A stretch of 64,000 bases of DNA from Deltaproteobacteria bacterium GWB2_55_19 (GTDB lineage Bacteria; Desulfobacterota; GWC2-55-46). Position numbers and translations under genes: made by a program. Position 1 is the first letter of the stretch. Every line of letters begins with the position of its first letter. Shown here piece after piece: positions 52,914-62,209 of the stretch. The DNA lies in assembly GCA_001797465.1 (NCBI GenBank), contig MGPQ01000010.1, forward strand, positions 124,001-188,000, in the 5' to 3' direction. A model generated the notes under the pieces. That model ran no database searches. It was not told the origin of the DNA and saw only the letters and a list, made by a program, of their open reading frames with translations.

Positions 52914-53746
52914 TAAAGAACATACTCATACCGCAGGACGGTTCCGAGAACGCCGGGGCCGCCCTCGAATACGGCTTGTGGCTCGCCAGGAAGTTCAAGG
53001 CCGGCCTCATAGGCCTCCATGTAGTCGATGTCGTCGCCCTTGAAGGCCCGTTTCTGCACGACCTTTCTGGCTCGCTCGGGTTTGAGCCGTTCCTGAACTT
53101 CTCTACGAAGATGCGCGAGGCGCTGGAGGCCAGAGGCAAGACCATCATCAGCGCCTTCGAAGCGGCCTGCGCGAAAGAGGGGCTCGCCTGCGAGTCCTCC
53201 GTAGGCTACGGCGTCGTAGCGAGCGAGATATGCGACAAGGCGCGGCTTGCCGACCTCGTCATCCTGGGCAGAAGGGGGCTTAACGCAAGGTTCGAGTACG
53301 GTCTGCTCGGCTCGACGACCGAGGCCGTATTGAGGAGGTCCCCGAAGCCGGTGATGGTCGTGCCTGAGCGGTTCGCGGGGCCAAAGAGGCCGCTACTCGC
53401 CTATGACGGGTCCCCCACGGCGTCGCGCGCCATGCACTCGGCCGCCGAATGGGCGAGCGCCTTCGATCTCCCGCTTACCGTCGTCTCCGTTGCCGCTGAG
53501 AACGAAGGGGATGTCGCGTTCCTAAAGGACGCTGAGAACTATCTTAAGCCCTACGGGGTCCGGGCGAGCTTCGTGCCGCTCAAGGGCGACGCGCCAATCG
53601 CCATCGAGCGTTATTGCAAGGATAACGGCCACGACATCGTCTTCATGGGGGCCTCACACCACTCAAGGATAGTCGCGATGGTGCTCGGTTCCACGAGCGA
53701 GCATGTCATGAGGAACGTCGAAGTCCCGTTCTTCCTCGAAAGATAA
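52910..53746 (+). CDS. Tandem universal stress protein
   Basis: 278 aa with two Usp domains. The first (about residues 1-145) keeps the ATP-binding pattern G2xG9-10xG(S/T) in 'LGRRGLNARFEYGLLGST'. The second (about 150-278) has 'MGASHHSRIVAMVLGST', in which the early glycines are replaced, so nucleotide binding there is doubtful. Translation is coupled to clpA (4-nt overlap), suggesting a stress-related unit of clpA and usp. Confidence 0.9.
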   Translation: MIKNILIPQDGSENAGAALEYGLWLARKFKAGLIGLHVVDVVALEGPFLHDLSGSLGFEPFLNFSTKMREALEARGKTIISAFEAACAKEGLACESSVGYGVVASEICDKARLADLVILGRRGLNARFEYGLLGSTTEAVLRRSPKPVMVVPERFAGPKRPLLAYDGSPTASRAMHSAAEWASAFDLPLTVVSVAAENEGDVAFLKDAENYLKPYGVRASFVPLKGDAPIAIERYCKDNGHDIVFMGASHHSRIVAMVLGSTSEHVMRNVEVPFFLER

Positions 53747-53838
53747 CAGAAGGGACCGCCCTTTTTCCAAGCCGGCCCCGGGATGTTTTCTTTCCCTCAT
53801 ATTCTTCCTTAGACCTTCGAAAAACAGCCACATATCTG

Positions 53839-53867
53839 TTGACTTATCAAATGCTCAGTGCTAATTT
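53839..53867 (+). promoter_or_regulatory. Promoter of mgtE
   Basis: TTGACT, 17-bp spacer, TAATTT, giving a leader of about 100 nt that contains the hairpin CCGCCG...CGGCGG (53876-53897). The leader is too short and unlike an M-box magnesium riboswitch. Confidence 0.65.
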
Positions 53868-53977
53868 TTAAAAGACCGCCGTTTTTCTTTTCGGCGGCCC
53901 AGGTTGCCCGAGCGTACCGGCAAAACCCCTTCCTTCGCAGGAAAATTCAGATTAATCGATCCACCCGGTAAGGACCC

Positions 53978-55336
53978 ATGACCATCGAGGCGAGGACAGA
54001 CCATACCGAGGAGGTCAAGCCCCTCCTTGAGGCCGGCAACGAACCGGCCCTTAAGGAATTGCTCTCAGGGCTCCACGCCTCGGACATCGGGCGCGTCTTC
54101 AGCACCCTCGGAGAGGAAGATGCGGTCCGGGTATTCAAGCTCCTTGAGGCGGAGTCCGCCTCCGAGGTCCTTTTAGAGGTCGACGAGCGCCTTAGGAAGA
54201 CCCTCATCTCGTCGATATCGTCCGAAGAGCTTATCGACGTCGTCCACGAGATGGAGACCGACGACGCGGCCGACGTCATCTCAGAGCTCCCGCTCGAAGA
54301 CGCCAACCAGGTCCTTGAAGGGATTGACAAGCAGGAGTCGATCGAGGTACGGAAGCTCCTCGCCTACCCCGAGGACACGGCCGGCGGAAAGATGCAGGCC
54401 GAGCTCGTCTCGGTCCCCGGGGACGCGACCGTAGAGGAGACGATAGAGGAGGTCAGGAGAAAGAGCAGGGACATCGAGCACATCTCGAACGTCTTTGTCG
54501 TGGACAGGGACAGAAGGCTCCTCGGGACCGTCTCTCTGGACAGGCTCATACTCGCCTCCCCCAGGACACGGATAATAGAGATAGCGGACAGGGAGCCGAG
54601 GATGGTCGGGACAGACCTCGACCAGGAAGAGGTGGCGAAGGTCTTCCAGCGCTACGACCTGATATCGCTGCCGGTCGTTGACCACGAAGGCAGGCTCGTC
54701 GGCAGGATCACCGTCGACGACGTCGTCGACGTCCTCGAGGAGGAGATTTTCGAGGACTTCTACAAGATGGCGGGCCTGAACATCGAGGAGCGCGTCATGG
54801 ACCAGCCGAGGCGCTCGATATGGATGAGGGCGCCGTGGCTATTCGTCAACCTCGGCACAGCGTTTCTCGCGGCCTCCGTAGTAAAGGTCTTTCAGGGGAC
54901 TATCGAACATTTCGTGATATTGGCGGTCCTCATGCCCATAGTCGCCGGCATGGGGGGCAACGCCGCGACCCAGGCCATAACGGTCGTCGTCCGCGGGCTC
55001 GCGCTCGGGGAATTGTCGCTCAAGAACGCGAGATGGATATTAGTCAAAGAAGCCACAGTGGGGCTCGCCAACGGCCTCATGACGGGGATGACGGCGGGCG
55101 CCGTAGCTTACGCCTTCGGCGTCCAGCCGATCGTCGGGCTCATCCTCTTTCTCGCCATGACCTTTAACCTCGTCATCGCCGGCCTCTCCGGCTCGCTCAT
55201 ACCGTTGGTACTCAAGCGGTTCAATGTCGACCCGGCGATATCGTCCTCGATATTCGTCACCACCTGCACCGACATAGGCGGATTCTTCACGTTCCTGGGG
55301 CTCGCGACCGTCTTCATGAAGGCGGGGCTCCTGTGA
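53978..55336 (+). CDS. mgtE: Magnesium transporter MgtE
   Basis: 452-aa MgtE, a Mg2+ channel gated by its cytoplasmic domain. Order: N domain of helical repeats (about residues 5-130), paired CBS domains (about 135-260, 'NVFVVDRDRRLLGTVSLDRL' features), connecting helix, and five transmembrane helices with 'MPIVAGMGGNAATQAITVVV' features and 'TDIGGFFTFLGLA'. AAGGACC precedes the ATG. It overlaps recO by 4 nt (GTGA), an unusual pairing that makes recO expression follow mgtE. Confidence 0.95.
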   Translation: MTIEARTDHTEEVKPLLEAGNEPALKELLSGLHASDIGRVFSTLGEEDAVRVFKLLEAESASEVLLEVDERLRKTLISSISSEELIDVVHEMETDDAADVISELPLEDANQVLEGIDKQESIEVRKLLAYPEDTAGGKMQAELVSVPGDATVEETIEEVRRKSRDIEHISNVFVVDRDRRLLGTVSLDRLILASPRTRIIEIADREPRMVGTDLDQEEVAKVFQRYDLISLPVVDHEGRLVGRITVDDVVDVLEEEIFEDFYKMAGLNIEERVMDQPRRSIWMRAPWLFVNLGTAFLAASVVKVFQGTIEHFVILAVLMPIVAGMGGNAATQAITVVVRGLALGELSLKNARWILVKEATVGLANGLMTGMTAGAVAYAFGVQPIVGLILFLAMTFNLVIAGLSGSLIPLVLKRFNVDPAISSSIFVTTCTDIGGFFTFLGLATVFMKAGLL

Positions 55337-56106
55337 AGAGAGGGCTCTTCAAGACCGGCGCGATAGTCTTGAACTCCTTCGACTATGGGGAGTCCGACCG
55401 GATACTCACATTCTACACTCACGACTTCGGCAAGCTCCGCGGCATAGCCAAAGGCGCGCGTCGTTCGAAGAAAAGGTTCGTCGGCAACCTCGACCCCATG
55501 AGCCGCCTCGACATCGTATTCTTCCATAGCGATAAATCCGAGCTGGTGCGCGTCGAGGAGGCTAAGCTCGCGGACGCCTACCCGGGGCTGAAGGCCGGGA
55601 TAGACGCGCTCTCGGTCGGGTGTTATCTCCTGGAGCTCACGTCCGAAATGACGCGCGAAGGCCAGCGTCTGCCGCAGGTCTACAACCTCCTTGCCGGGTT
55701 CCTGAAGGCGATAGAGGAGGGGGCGGACCCCGGGGCCTACACGAGGTTCTTTGAGATAAGGCTGCTCTCCATGCTCGGTTATCTGCCGCACCTCGACGCG
55801 TGCGTCGTCTGCAGGAAGACGGACGTCGAGCCTCAGAAACGCTTCAGCTCCGAGAGGGGCGGCGTAGTATGCAGGGCGTGCTCGACAGGGGCCGCGGGGC
55901 TTATCCCGGTCTCTTCGGCTACCGCCGGGATGCTCGCTATATCGGCGAAGCTCGAGTTCGATAAGCTTGAGAGGCTCAAACCCAACGCCGCTTTCATGGA
56001 TGAGGGCGAGAGGCTCCTCTACGACTTCATAAAGTTCCAGATAGGGAAGGAATTGAAGACCAAGAGGTTCTTGGAGAAGATGAGGAAGGCGGAGGCAAGA
56101 GTTTAG
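55333..56106 (+). CDS. recO: DNA repair protein RecO
   Basis: 257-aa recombination mediator that, with RecR, loads RecA onto SSB-coated DNA. The N-terminal OB fold is visible ('AIVLNSFDYGESDRILTFYT' features, 'GIAKGARRSKKRF'). A zinc site 'CVVCRK...CRAC' (CXXC...CXXC) lies near residues 157-183. Starts at GTG overlapping the mgtE stop. A 124-bp palindromic element follows the stop at once. Confidence 0.93.
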   Translation: MKRGLFKTGAIVLNSFDYGESDRILTFYTHDFGKLRGIAKGARRSKKRFVGNLDPMSRLDIVFFHSDKSELVRVEEAKLADAYPGLKAGIDALSVGCYLLELTSEMTREGQRLPQVYNLLAGFLKAIEEGADPGAYTRFFEIRLLSMLGYLPHLDACVVCRKTDVEPQKRFSSERGGVVCRACSTGAAGLIPVSSATAGMLAISAKLEFDKLERLKPNAAFMDEGERLLYDFIKFQIGKELKTKRFLEKMRKAEARV

Positions 56107-56107
56107 C

Positions 56108-56231
56108 AGGCCGCACAAAAAATCCATCTGCTTCGTTGTCTTTGTCGCTCGTAGCTGCGGCGTACATACTAAAGTACGCCTCGCTCCTCACTCCTCGACG
56201 CCTCGCATCTGGAGCTTTTTGTGCAACCTGG
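56108..56231. repeat. Palindromic element D (124 bp)
   Basis: Outer arms CAGGCCGCACAAAAA and TTTTTGTGCAACCTG are inverted. Next come TCCATCTGC and GCATCTGGA. The centre is GGCGTACAT...AGTACGCC, so the whole element can fold into one long hairpin. A degenerate relative is at 23177-23239. It starts 1 nt after the recO stop. Confidence 0.78.
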
Positions 56232-56243
56232 ATTTGTATTTTT

Positions 56244-56272
56244 TTGACCCGGCGCGGGTTTTAATGTAAAAT
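56244..56272 (+). promoter_or_regulatory. Promoter of glyQ
   Basis: TTGACC, 17-bp spacer, TAAAAT, 46 nt upstream of the glyQ ATG and just after element D. Confidence 0.65.
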
Positions 56273-56318
56273 AAGGCCGGTTTTATTGTGATAAAGAAGC
56301 GGCGATAAAGGAGGCCGT

Positions 56319-57203
56319 ATGTATTTTCAGGACGTGATCATAACCCTGCAAAAGTTCTGGGCCGAGCGCGGTTGTATCCTGCACCAGCCTTATGACATGG
56401 AAAAGGGCGCGGGTACGTTCAACCCGGCGACTTTTTTGAGGGTCCTCGGCCCCGAGCCGTGGAAGGCGGCCTACGTCGAGCCTTCGAGGAGGCCGACCGA
56501 CGGCAGGTACGGGGAGAACCCGAACAGGCTCCAGCACTACTACCAGTTCCAGGTGATACTGAAGCCCTCGCCCGACGACATACAGGACCTGTACCTCGAG
56601 AGCCTGAAGACCCTCGGCATAGACCCGCTCGCGCACGACATCCGCTTTGTCGAGGACGACTGGGAGTCCCCGACACTCGGCGCGTGGGGCCTCGGGTGGG
56701 AGGTCTGGCTCGACGGCATGGAGATAACGCAGTTCACCTATTTCCAGCAGGCCGGTGGCATTGACCTTAAACCCGTATCAGGCGAGATAACCTACGGCCT
56801 TGAGCGGATCACCATGTACCTTCAGGGCGTGGACAATGTATACGACATTATGTGGACAAAGGACATGAAGTACGGGGCTGTGCATCACAGGGGAGAGGTC
56901 GAGTACTCGCGCTACAACTTCGAGGAGGCGGACATAAAGATGCTTTTTGACCTCTTCAACATGTACGAGAAGGAATCCGTGAGATTGCAGGAGAAGGGGT
57001 TGTATCTCCCTGCCTATGATTATTGCCTCAAGTGCTCGCACTCGTTCAACCTCCTCGATGCGAGAGGCGCGATAAGTGTCGCCGAGAGGACGCGCTTTAT
57101 CGGCCGAGTCAGGGCGCTGGCGCGCGGCTGCGCCGAGGGGTATCTGAAGACAAGGGAAGAGATGGGGTTCCCGTTGCTCAAGGGAGAGGCGGTTCCGGGG
57201 TAG
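56319..57203 (+). CDS. glyQ: Glycyl-tRNA synthetase alpha subunit
   Basis: 294-aa catalytic alpha chain of the bacterial tetrameric (alpha2-beta2) glycyl-tRNA synthetase. It opens with '[19 protein letters not shown]' features and shows '[19 protein letters not shown]', '[20 protein letters not shown]' features, '[18 protein letters not shown]' and '[15 protein letters not shown]'. AAGGAGG lies before the ATG. The beta subunit glyS normally follows directly. Here glyQ ends in a terminator and glyS is not in the window. Confidence 0.97.
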   Translation: MYFQDVIITLQKFWAERGCILHQPYDMEKGAGTFNPATFLRVLGPEPWKAAYVEPSRRPTDGRYGENPNRLQHYYQFQVILKPSPDDIQDLYLESLKTLGIDPLAHDIRFVEDDWESPTLGAWGLGWEVWLDGMEITQFTYFQQAGGIDLKPVSGEITYGLERITMYLQGVDNVYDIMWTKDMKYGAVHHRGEVEYSRYNFEEADIKMLFDLFNMYEKESVRLQEKGLYLPAYDYCLKCSHSFNLLDARGAISVAERTRFIGRVRALARGCAEGYLKTREEMGFPLLKGEAVPG

Positions 57204-57223
57204 GCTTCTATGTGCGTTTTTCA

Positions 57224-57257
57224 AAGGGGCTGGGCTTATGGCCAGCCCCTTTTTTTA
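57224..57257 (+). terminator. Terminator of glyQ
   Basis: Stem AAGGGGCTGG...CCAGCCCCTT around a GCTTATGG-type loop, followed by seven T residues, 20 nt after the stop. It confirms that glyQ is transcribed without glyS. Confidence 0.9.
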
Positions 57258-57314
57258 TTTCACAGAGGGGCTGGCAGGAGGATATTCCAGAACGGTATTA
57301 ACAGGTTTTGAGAA

Positions 57315-57809
57315 CTATGATCCAGTATCGCTTGCCTTCTGCCCCTTTATCACTATCGTCCCGGCGATCCTGTCGCCGAACCTCTCCCCGAGGTCGTCGG
57401 TGTAGATGAGCACCATCTCCATGCCGAGGACCGCGACCCAGGAGAGAAATACGATGACCTTGCCGAGGTACGGTATCCAGCCGAGGATGTAATATATTAC
57501 GATGAGGAGCGCGAAGACCGAGTTCCTTATTATTGATTGCTTGAAGTCGCACTGCGTCGTCGGGTCGTCAAGAGAGACGGCCTTAAGGCCGATTATCCTT
57601 TTGCCGATAGACCCGCCCTGGAGGCCGTCTGAGATGAGTATGTACGTTGTCCCGGCGAGCGGCCCTACGGCAGTAGGGAAGGCGAAGAACGCGCCCATGA
57701 TGAGGATGTCTATGAACTTGGAGATGAAGCGTTCCAGGACATAGGTCTTTATGAGAGGCCCTTCGGTCTCTTTTCCCTCGTGAGCTTTAAACGGGGTCTC
57801 TTCCGCCAT
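57315..57809 (-). CDS. RDD-family membrane protein
   Basis: 164-aa membrane protein with an RDD domain. A short polar N-terminus is followed by about three hydrophobic helices and the loop 'GLQGGSIGKRIIGLKAVSLD', typical of RDD proteins. I start at 'MAEETPFKAH', whose ATG follows GGGGAC. A longer frame overlaps the upstream small gene. RDD proteins may be transporters or membrane scaffolds; the role here is unknown. Coupled to the DUF4177 gene (7-nt gap). Confidence 0.8.
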   Translation of the reverse strand: MAEETPFKAHEGKETEGPLIKTYVLERFISKFIDILIMGAFFAFPTAVGPLAGTTYILISDGLQGGSIGKRIIGLKAVSLDDPTTQCDFKQSIIRNSVFALLIVIYYILGWIPYLGKVIVFLSWVAVLGMEMVLIYTDDLGERFGDRIAGTIVIKGQKASDTGS

Positions 57810-57816
57810 TGTCCCC

Positions 57817-57990
57817 TCAGTCCGAATTCCGCGTGAAGAGTATGAACGCCATAGCAGGGCGTTTGGACGAGTCACGCATGGCGAAGTGGATGCCGTCGAG
57901 GTTCCATCCCTCTTTGACCCGTTCGTTTATCGCCTTTTCCATCTCTTCGTCCGTTACGGTAGACAGCTCTATGACTTTGTAATTAAGCAT
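57817..57990 (-). CDS. DUF4177 small protein
   Basis: 57-aa soluble protein: 'MLNYKVIELSTVTDEEMEKA', then an Asn/Glu-rich helix and 'GWNLDGIHFAMRDSSKRPAM', ending 'FILFTRNSD'. The beta-alpha-beta pattern with 'YKVIEL', 'EGWNL' and a terminal beta strand matches DUF4177, whose function is unknown. The ATG directly follows the arm of mobile element A, and no clear ribosome site is visible. It precedes the RDD gene in a two-gene unit. Confidence 0.75.
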   Translation of the reverse strand: MLNYKVIELSTVTDEEMEKAINERVKEGWNLDGIHFAMRDSSKRPAMAFILFTRNSD

Positions 57991-58006
57991 TTTTAGAGGT
58001 AGCCTT
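57988..58006. repeat. Element A, solitary end fragment
   Basis: ATTTTTAGAGGTAGCCT is identical to the right end of copy 1 (1819-1835). The rest of the element is missing. Its inner end contributes to the ATG of the DUF4177 gene. Confidence 0.7.
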
Positions 58007-58149
58007 AATCAGTCGATCCCAGCCGAAGGGGTGGGGGATTTTTTATCCTCCCTTTGGTCATCCCATCAAGGGAGGGGGGATTCCAGCCCTTAAAAAAACA
58101 AAGGCGGGGGGCTTTCGCCACCCCGCCAGATTATACCAGAAAAAAGACG

Positions 58150-59334
58150 CTATCTATGCACCTTCTTTTCCCCGCCTTCGGCGGCCTCCGCGGCCTTTTT
58201 ATCGTCCCGGGCCTTCTTCGCGGCCTCAGTTGGCTGGTAGGTGCAAAACGGCTCTTCGTCCATGTAGTTGGCGGTAAAGGCGAAGGCCCTTGCCCTGCAC
58301 CCTCCGCAGACCTTCCTGAACTCGCAGTACCCGCACCTGCCGTTGTAGTCGTCCCAGTTCCGCATCTCCTGGAAGACCTTTGAGGTGTCCCATATCGTAT
58401 GGAACGGCTCTTTCCTTATGTCCCCGCACTCTACATCCAGGAAGCCGCAGATCTGCACCTTGCCGGTATTCGAGACGAATGCGAAGGACTGGCCTCCCAT
58501 GCAACCCTTGCTCATGGCGTCCAGCCCGTGGGTCTCAGGCGTGACGGTTATGCCCTTCGCCTTCTCTTTTTGCCTGAAAATTCTATAATAGTGGGGGGCG
58601 CAGGTCGGCTTGAACTGGATCGGGACCTTGTCCCTCATCTCATGGAACCAGGAAAGTGACTTCTCGTACTCCTCAGGGGAAATCTCCTGGTCCTTCAACT
58701 GCGCGCCCCTGCCCGTGGGGACGAGTAGGAACGGGTGGTGCGCTACGGCGCCGAGGCTTATGACGAGTTCGAGTATCTTAGGCAACTCCGCGAGGTTGTG
58801 CTTGGTGATGGTGGTATTGACCTGGAACGGGAGCCCGACCTTTTTCACACTCTCTATCGCCTGCATGACAGAGGCGAACGCGCCGTTGACGCGCCTGAAG
58901 TTGTCGTGGCTCTCGGCCGTCGCGCCGTCTATGGAGAAGGAGACGCGCTGGATGCCGGAATCTATCATCTTTTGCGCGGTTTCAACCGTCACAAGGAACC
59001 CGCAGGGGGCCATGACCATGCGGAGACCCAGTTTGGTCCCGTACTTGGCTATGTCCCAGATGTCGTCGCGGAGCATCGGCTCCCCGCCGGTCATGATTAT
59101 TATCGGGCTTGAGAAAGATGCGACGTCGTCTAAGAAGTCGTAGCATTCCTTTGTGGCAAGCTCGTTAGGGTACGGGCCGAACCTCGCCGCCGCCCTGCAG
59201 TGTATGCAGTCAAGGTTGCAAGACCTCGTCAACTCCCACGCTATCAGTTTCGGCAGCCATTTTCTGCCGCCGCTCTTGTCCGGTCCTTTCGCCATCCCAG
59301 GCACCTCGTGCGGATGGCCTTTCGGCATATGCAT
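58150..59334 (-). CDS. ahbD: AhbD-type heme synthase (radical SAM, SPASM)
   Basis: 394-aa radical SAM protein. The SAM-cluster motif is 'CNLDCIHC' with 'CRAAARFG' following. A C-terminal SPASM-like Cys-rich region ('CGFLDVECGDI', 'CGYCEFRKVCGGCRA', 'PFCTY') holds extra clusters. This pattern, beside hemB and cobA-hemD, fits AhbD, which oxidatively decarboxylates Fe-coproporphyrin III to heme in the siroheme-dependent pathway. NirJ (heme d1) is related, but no other nir genes are seen. Start set by AAAGGAG 8 nt before the ATG. It is 39 nt downstream of hemB. Confidence 0.83.
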   Translation of the reverse strand: MHMPKGHPHEVPGMAKGPDKSGGRKWLPKLIAWELTRSCNLDCIHCRAAARFGPYPNELATKECYDFLDDVASFSSPIIIMTGGEPMLRDDIWDIAKYGTKLGLRMVMAPCGFLVTVETAQKMIDSGIQRVSFSIDGATAESHDNFRRVNGAFASVMQAIESVKKVGLPFQVNTTITKHNLAELPKILELVISLGAVAHHPFLLVPTGRGAQLKDQEISPEEYEKSLSWFHEMRDKVPIQFKPTCAPHYYRIFRQKEKAKGITVTPETHGLDAMSKGCMGGQSFAFVSNTGKVQICGFLDVECGDIRKEPFHTIWDTSKVFQEMRNWDDYNGRCGYCEFRKVCGGCRARAFAFTANYMDEEPFCTYQPTEAAKKARDDKKAAEAAEGGEKKVHR

Positions 59335-59373
59335 GACGGATACTCCTTTAATGTATTGAGGTTCTAACCACAG

Positions 59374-60348
59374 CTACTTCTGGAGGACCTTTGCCGCGTC
59401 CTTGGCGAAATATGTGAGTATCATGTCTGCCCCGGCGCGCTTGATGGACGTGAGCGACTCCATCATAGCCCTCTCGCCGTCGAGCCAGCCCTTCTCGGCC
59501 GCGGCCTTTATCATCGAGTACTCGCCGCTCACGTTGTACGCGGCGGTCGGGTATCCGAACTCTTCCTTTATCCTTCTAATGACGTCGAGGTACGGGAGCG
59601 CGGGCTTTACCATGACGATGTCAGCGCCTTCTTCGATATCCAGCGCCACTTCTCTCATCGCTTCATCCGTGTTGCCCGGGTCCATCTGGTACGAGCGCCT
59701 GTCCCCGAACTGCGGGGTGGACTCAGCCGCCTCCCTGAAAGGCCCGTAAAAGGCGGATGCGTACTTTGCCGCGTAGCTCATGACCGGGATGTGGGAGAAG
59801 TTGTTCTCGTCAAGCATATCCCTTATCGCCGCGACCCTCCCGTCCATCATGTCCGAAGGGGCGACTATGTCGGCGCCAGCCTCGGCGTGGGAAAGGGCCT
59901 CGTTGCTCAATAGCTCAAGGGTGGCGTCGTTGTCCACGTCCTTACCCTTTATGATACCACAGTGGCCGTGCGAAGTATATTCGCACATGCAGACGTCCGT
60001 AATGACGGCAAGGGACGGGACCTTGTTTTTTATGGCCTTTATCGCCTCCTGGACCGGCCCCTTGGGGTCGAAGGCCGAGGAGCCTTCCGCGTCCTTGTGC
60101 TCCGGGATGCCGAAGAGGATGATTGCCGGGATGCCGAGGCCCTTTACCTCTTTTGCTTCTTTTACGATGTTATCGACGGAGAGCTGGAACTGGCCGGGCA
60201 TGGAGCTTATTGGTTTCCTCACATTCTTCCCGAAGGTGACGAAGAGGGGGAGGATGAGGTCGTTGGGGGTAAGGTTAGTCTCCCGGACCATATTTCTGAT
60301 GGTTTCGGTCTTGCGGAGCCTGCGGGGGCGATAAAAAGGAAAGTTCAT
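59374..60348 (-). CDS. hemB: Porphobilinogen synthase HemB
   Basis: Condenses two 5-aminolevulinate molecules to porphobilinogen. The 324-aa TIM barrel shows the zinc cysteines in '[15 protein letters not shown]' near residue 120, the Schiff-base lysines in '[15 protein letters not shown]' near 200 and '[10 protein letters not shown]' near 250. The cysteine triad marks the zinc-dependent class. Its ribosome site (AGGAG) lies within the last codons of cobA-hemD, so the two are coupled. Confidence 0.97.
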   Translation of the reverse strand: MNFPFYRPRRLRKTETIRNMVRETNLTPNDLILPLFVTFGKNVRKPISSMPGQFQLSVDNIVKEAKEVKGLGIPAIILFGIPEHKDAEGSSAFDPKGPVQEAIKAIKNKVPSLAVITDVCMCEYTSHGHCGIIKGKDVDNDATLELLSNEALSHAEAGADIVAPSDMMDGRVAAIRDMLDENNFSHIPVMSYAAKYASAFYGPFREAAESTPQFGDRRSYQMDPGNTDEAMREVALDIEEGADIVMVKPALPYLDVIRRIKEEFGYPTAAYNVSGEYSMIKAAAEKGWLDGERAMMESLTSIKRAGADMILTYFAKDAAKVLQK

Positions 60349-60349
60349 G

Positions 60350-61882
60350 CTATTCTCCTATTTTCTTTCTGAAGTATTCTGCCATCGCTTCCGTCAACGC
60401 CGGTATGGTGTAGTCCTTCGGCATAATATCGACCTGAATGCCATATTCTTTAGCGGTATCGGCGGTTATGGGGCCTATGCAGGCGATACATACGCCTTTA
60501 AGAAAACCCGCCAACTCCGTCTTTTTAAACATGGAGGCGAAGTTGGTGACGGTCGAAGACGAGGTAAAGGTAATGACATCTACCCCGCCTTCGGTTAAAA
60601 GCCTTTTTAGCTCCCCGGCCTCCTTAGTTGGTCGTATCGTCTTATATGACGGGACGACGTCTATCTTTCCGCCGAGCCTTTTAATCTCCTGGGGGATTAT
60701 CTCCCTCGCCTGCATGGCCCTGGCGAGGAGGAACTTTTTGCCCTTGATGCGCCTTTTGCCGAGCGCGTCGAGTATTGCCTCTGCCCTGTACTCTTTCGGC
60801 GTCAAGTCTACCTTTATGCCGAGCTTCTTTATCGCCTTTTCGGTCATGGGGCCTATGGCGCAGATCTTTACGCCCTTAAGCTCCCTTAAATCTTTATCGA
60901 GCTTGTAGAGCCTTTCGAAGAAGTACTTTACGCCGTTAACGGAGGTGAATATCGCCCAGTCATAGGACGAGAGCCTTTTGATGGCCTTATCAAGCGGCTT
61001 CCAGTCAGGCGGGGCGACGGTCTTGATGGTGGGGAATGTTATCGGCTCCGCGCCGTTCCTCTCAAGGAGCTTTGAGAAATCCCCTGCCTGCTCAAGGGCC
61101 CTTGTTACGAGGATGCGTTTACCGAAGAGCGGCTTTGTCTCGAACCAGTTGAGCTTCTCCCTTAAAGATACCACGTCCCCTACGACTATAATGACCGGCG
61201 GCCTCATTTCCTGCTCGCCGGCGAGCGCGACTATCGTGCCGAGGGTGCCGGACAGGCACTTCTGCTTGGTCATCGTCCCCCAGCGCACAAGCGCCACAGG
61301 GGTTGATGAAGCCCAGCCGTTCCCAAGTAGCTTGGAGGTTATGAGCGAGAGGTTCTTCCACCCCATGAGGAAGACGAGCGTGCCTCTGCCGACCGAGAGC
61401 CTGTCCCAGGCGATGTTCGACCTCTCCTTTAAGGGGTTCTCCTGCCCTGTTATGAATGTGACTGAGGAGGCGAGGTCGCGATGCGTCAGCGGTATGCCAG
61501 CGTAGGCCGGAGCGGCTGTGGCTGAGGTGACGCCCGGGACTATCTCGAATGGGATGCCTGCGGCGACGAGCTCTTCGGCCTCTTCGCCGCCCCTGCCGAA
61601 GATGAACGGGTCCCCGCCCTTGAGCCTTACGACCGTCTTGCCTTTTTGGGCGAGAGAGATAATGAGCCTGTTTATCTCTCCCTGCTCCATCGTCTTCTCA
61701 GCGCCCTTTTTCCCGACGTAGATGGTCTTGGCGCCGGGTCTGGCGTTTTCAAGAAGGCGTGCGTTGGCGAGGAAGTCGTAGATGACGGCGTCGGCCTCTT
61801 TCAATACCTCAAGGCCTTTGACGGTCATGAGGCCCGGATCCCCGGGCCCCGCCCCGACCAGAAAAACTTTGCCAGTAGTCAT
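60350..61882 (-). CDS. CobA-HemD fusion (uroporphyrinogen III methyltransferase/synthase)
   Basis: 510-aa bifunctional enzyme. The N-terminal SAM methyltransferase (about residues 1-245) has '[18 protein letters not shown]' features, '[16 protein letters not shown]' and 'VVPGVTSA', and makes precorrin-2. The C-terminal uroporphyrinogen III synthase (about 255-505) cyclises hydroxymethylbilane ('[19 protein letters not shown]' features). The fusion commits uroporphyrinogen to the siroheme branch, which AhbD-type heme synthesis needs. First of the cobA-hemD, hemB, ahbD run. hemA, hemL and hemC are not in the window. Confidence 0.94.
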   Translation of the reverse strand: MTTGKVFLVGAGPGDPGLMTVKGLEVLKEADAVIYDFLANARLLENARPGAKTIYVGKKGAEKTMEQGEINRLIISLAQKGKTVVRLKGGDPFIFGRGGEEAEELVAAGIPFEIVPGVTSATAAPAYAGIPLTHRDLASSVTFITGQENPLKERSNIAWDRLSVGRGTLVFLMGWKNLSLITSKLLGNGWASSTPVALVRWGTMTKQKCLSGTLGTIVALAGEQEMRPPVIIVVGDVVSLREKLNWFETKPLFGKRILVTRALEQAGDFSKLLERNGAEPITFPTIKTVAPPDWKPLDKAIKRLSSYDWAIFTSVNGVKYFFERLYKLDKDLRELKGVKICAIGPMTEKAIKKLGIKVDLTPKEYRAEAILDALGKRRIKGKKFLLARAMQAREIIPQEIKRLGGKIDVVPSYKTIRPTKEAGELKRLLTEGGVDVITFTSSSTVTNFASMFKKTELAGFLKGVCIACIGPITADTAKEYGIQVDIMPKDYTIPALTEAMAEYFRKKIGE

Positions 61883-62052
61883 ATATGAAAAGGTTTCTCC
61901 ATTCCTTTATATCAAGGGAAGATTAACGGAATTGAAATGTAAGGATTAAAAGCGTTTAAGGAAACCAAAGGCCCATAAGCCCCGGTAAAGCCTTGCCATT
62001 ATAACAGATGAAGGGATGGTTATCAAATGAAAGGGGCGGTATTTGTGGAAAA

Positions 62053-62136
62053 ATCGACCTCCCCTTGCCCCTCCTTGTTAAGGAGGGGAGCTATAAATCT
62101 CCTCCCCTTTTTATAAGGGGAGGCTGGGAGGGGTCG
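62053..62136. repeat. Stacked CTCCCC hairpin repeat
   Basis: Two adjacent hairpins (CTCCTT-GTTA-AGGAG and CTCCCC...GGGGAG) enclosed by a third inverted pair (CGACCTCCCC and GGGAGGGGTCG). They lie in the 327-bp gap between cobA-hemD and arfB, where I see no gene. Similar CTCCC hairpins occur near 2531, 25016, 46316 and 58045. Confidence 0.6.
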
Positions 62137-62209
62137 GTTTTGTCATTGCTACGACGAAGCAATCAGGTTCTTCTTGAATAATAGCCCGATAAAATCGTAA
62201 ACTCCCCGC

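Noticed and set aside
53868-53977. M-box magnesium riboswitch before mgtE
   Set aside because: The leader is only about 100 nt and lacks the conserved M-box core.
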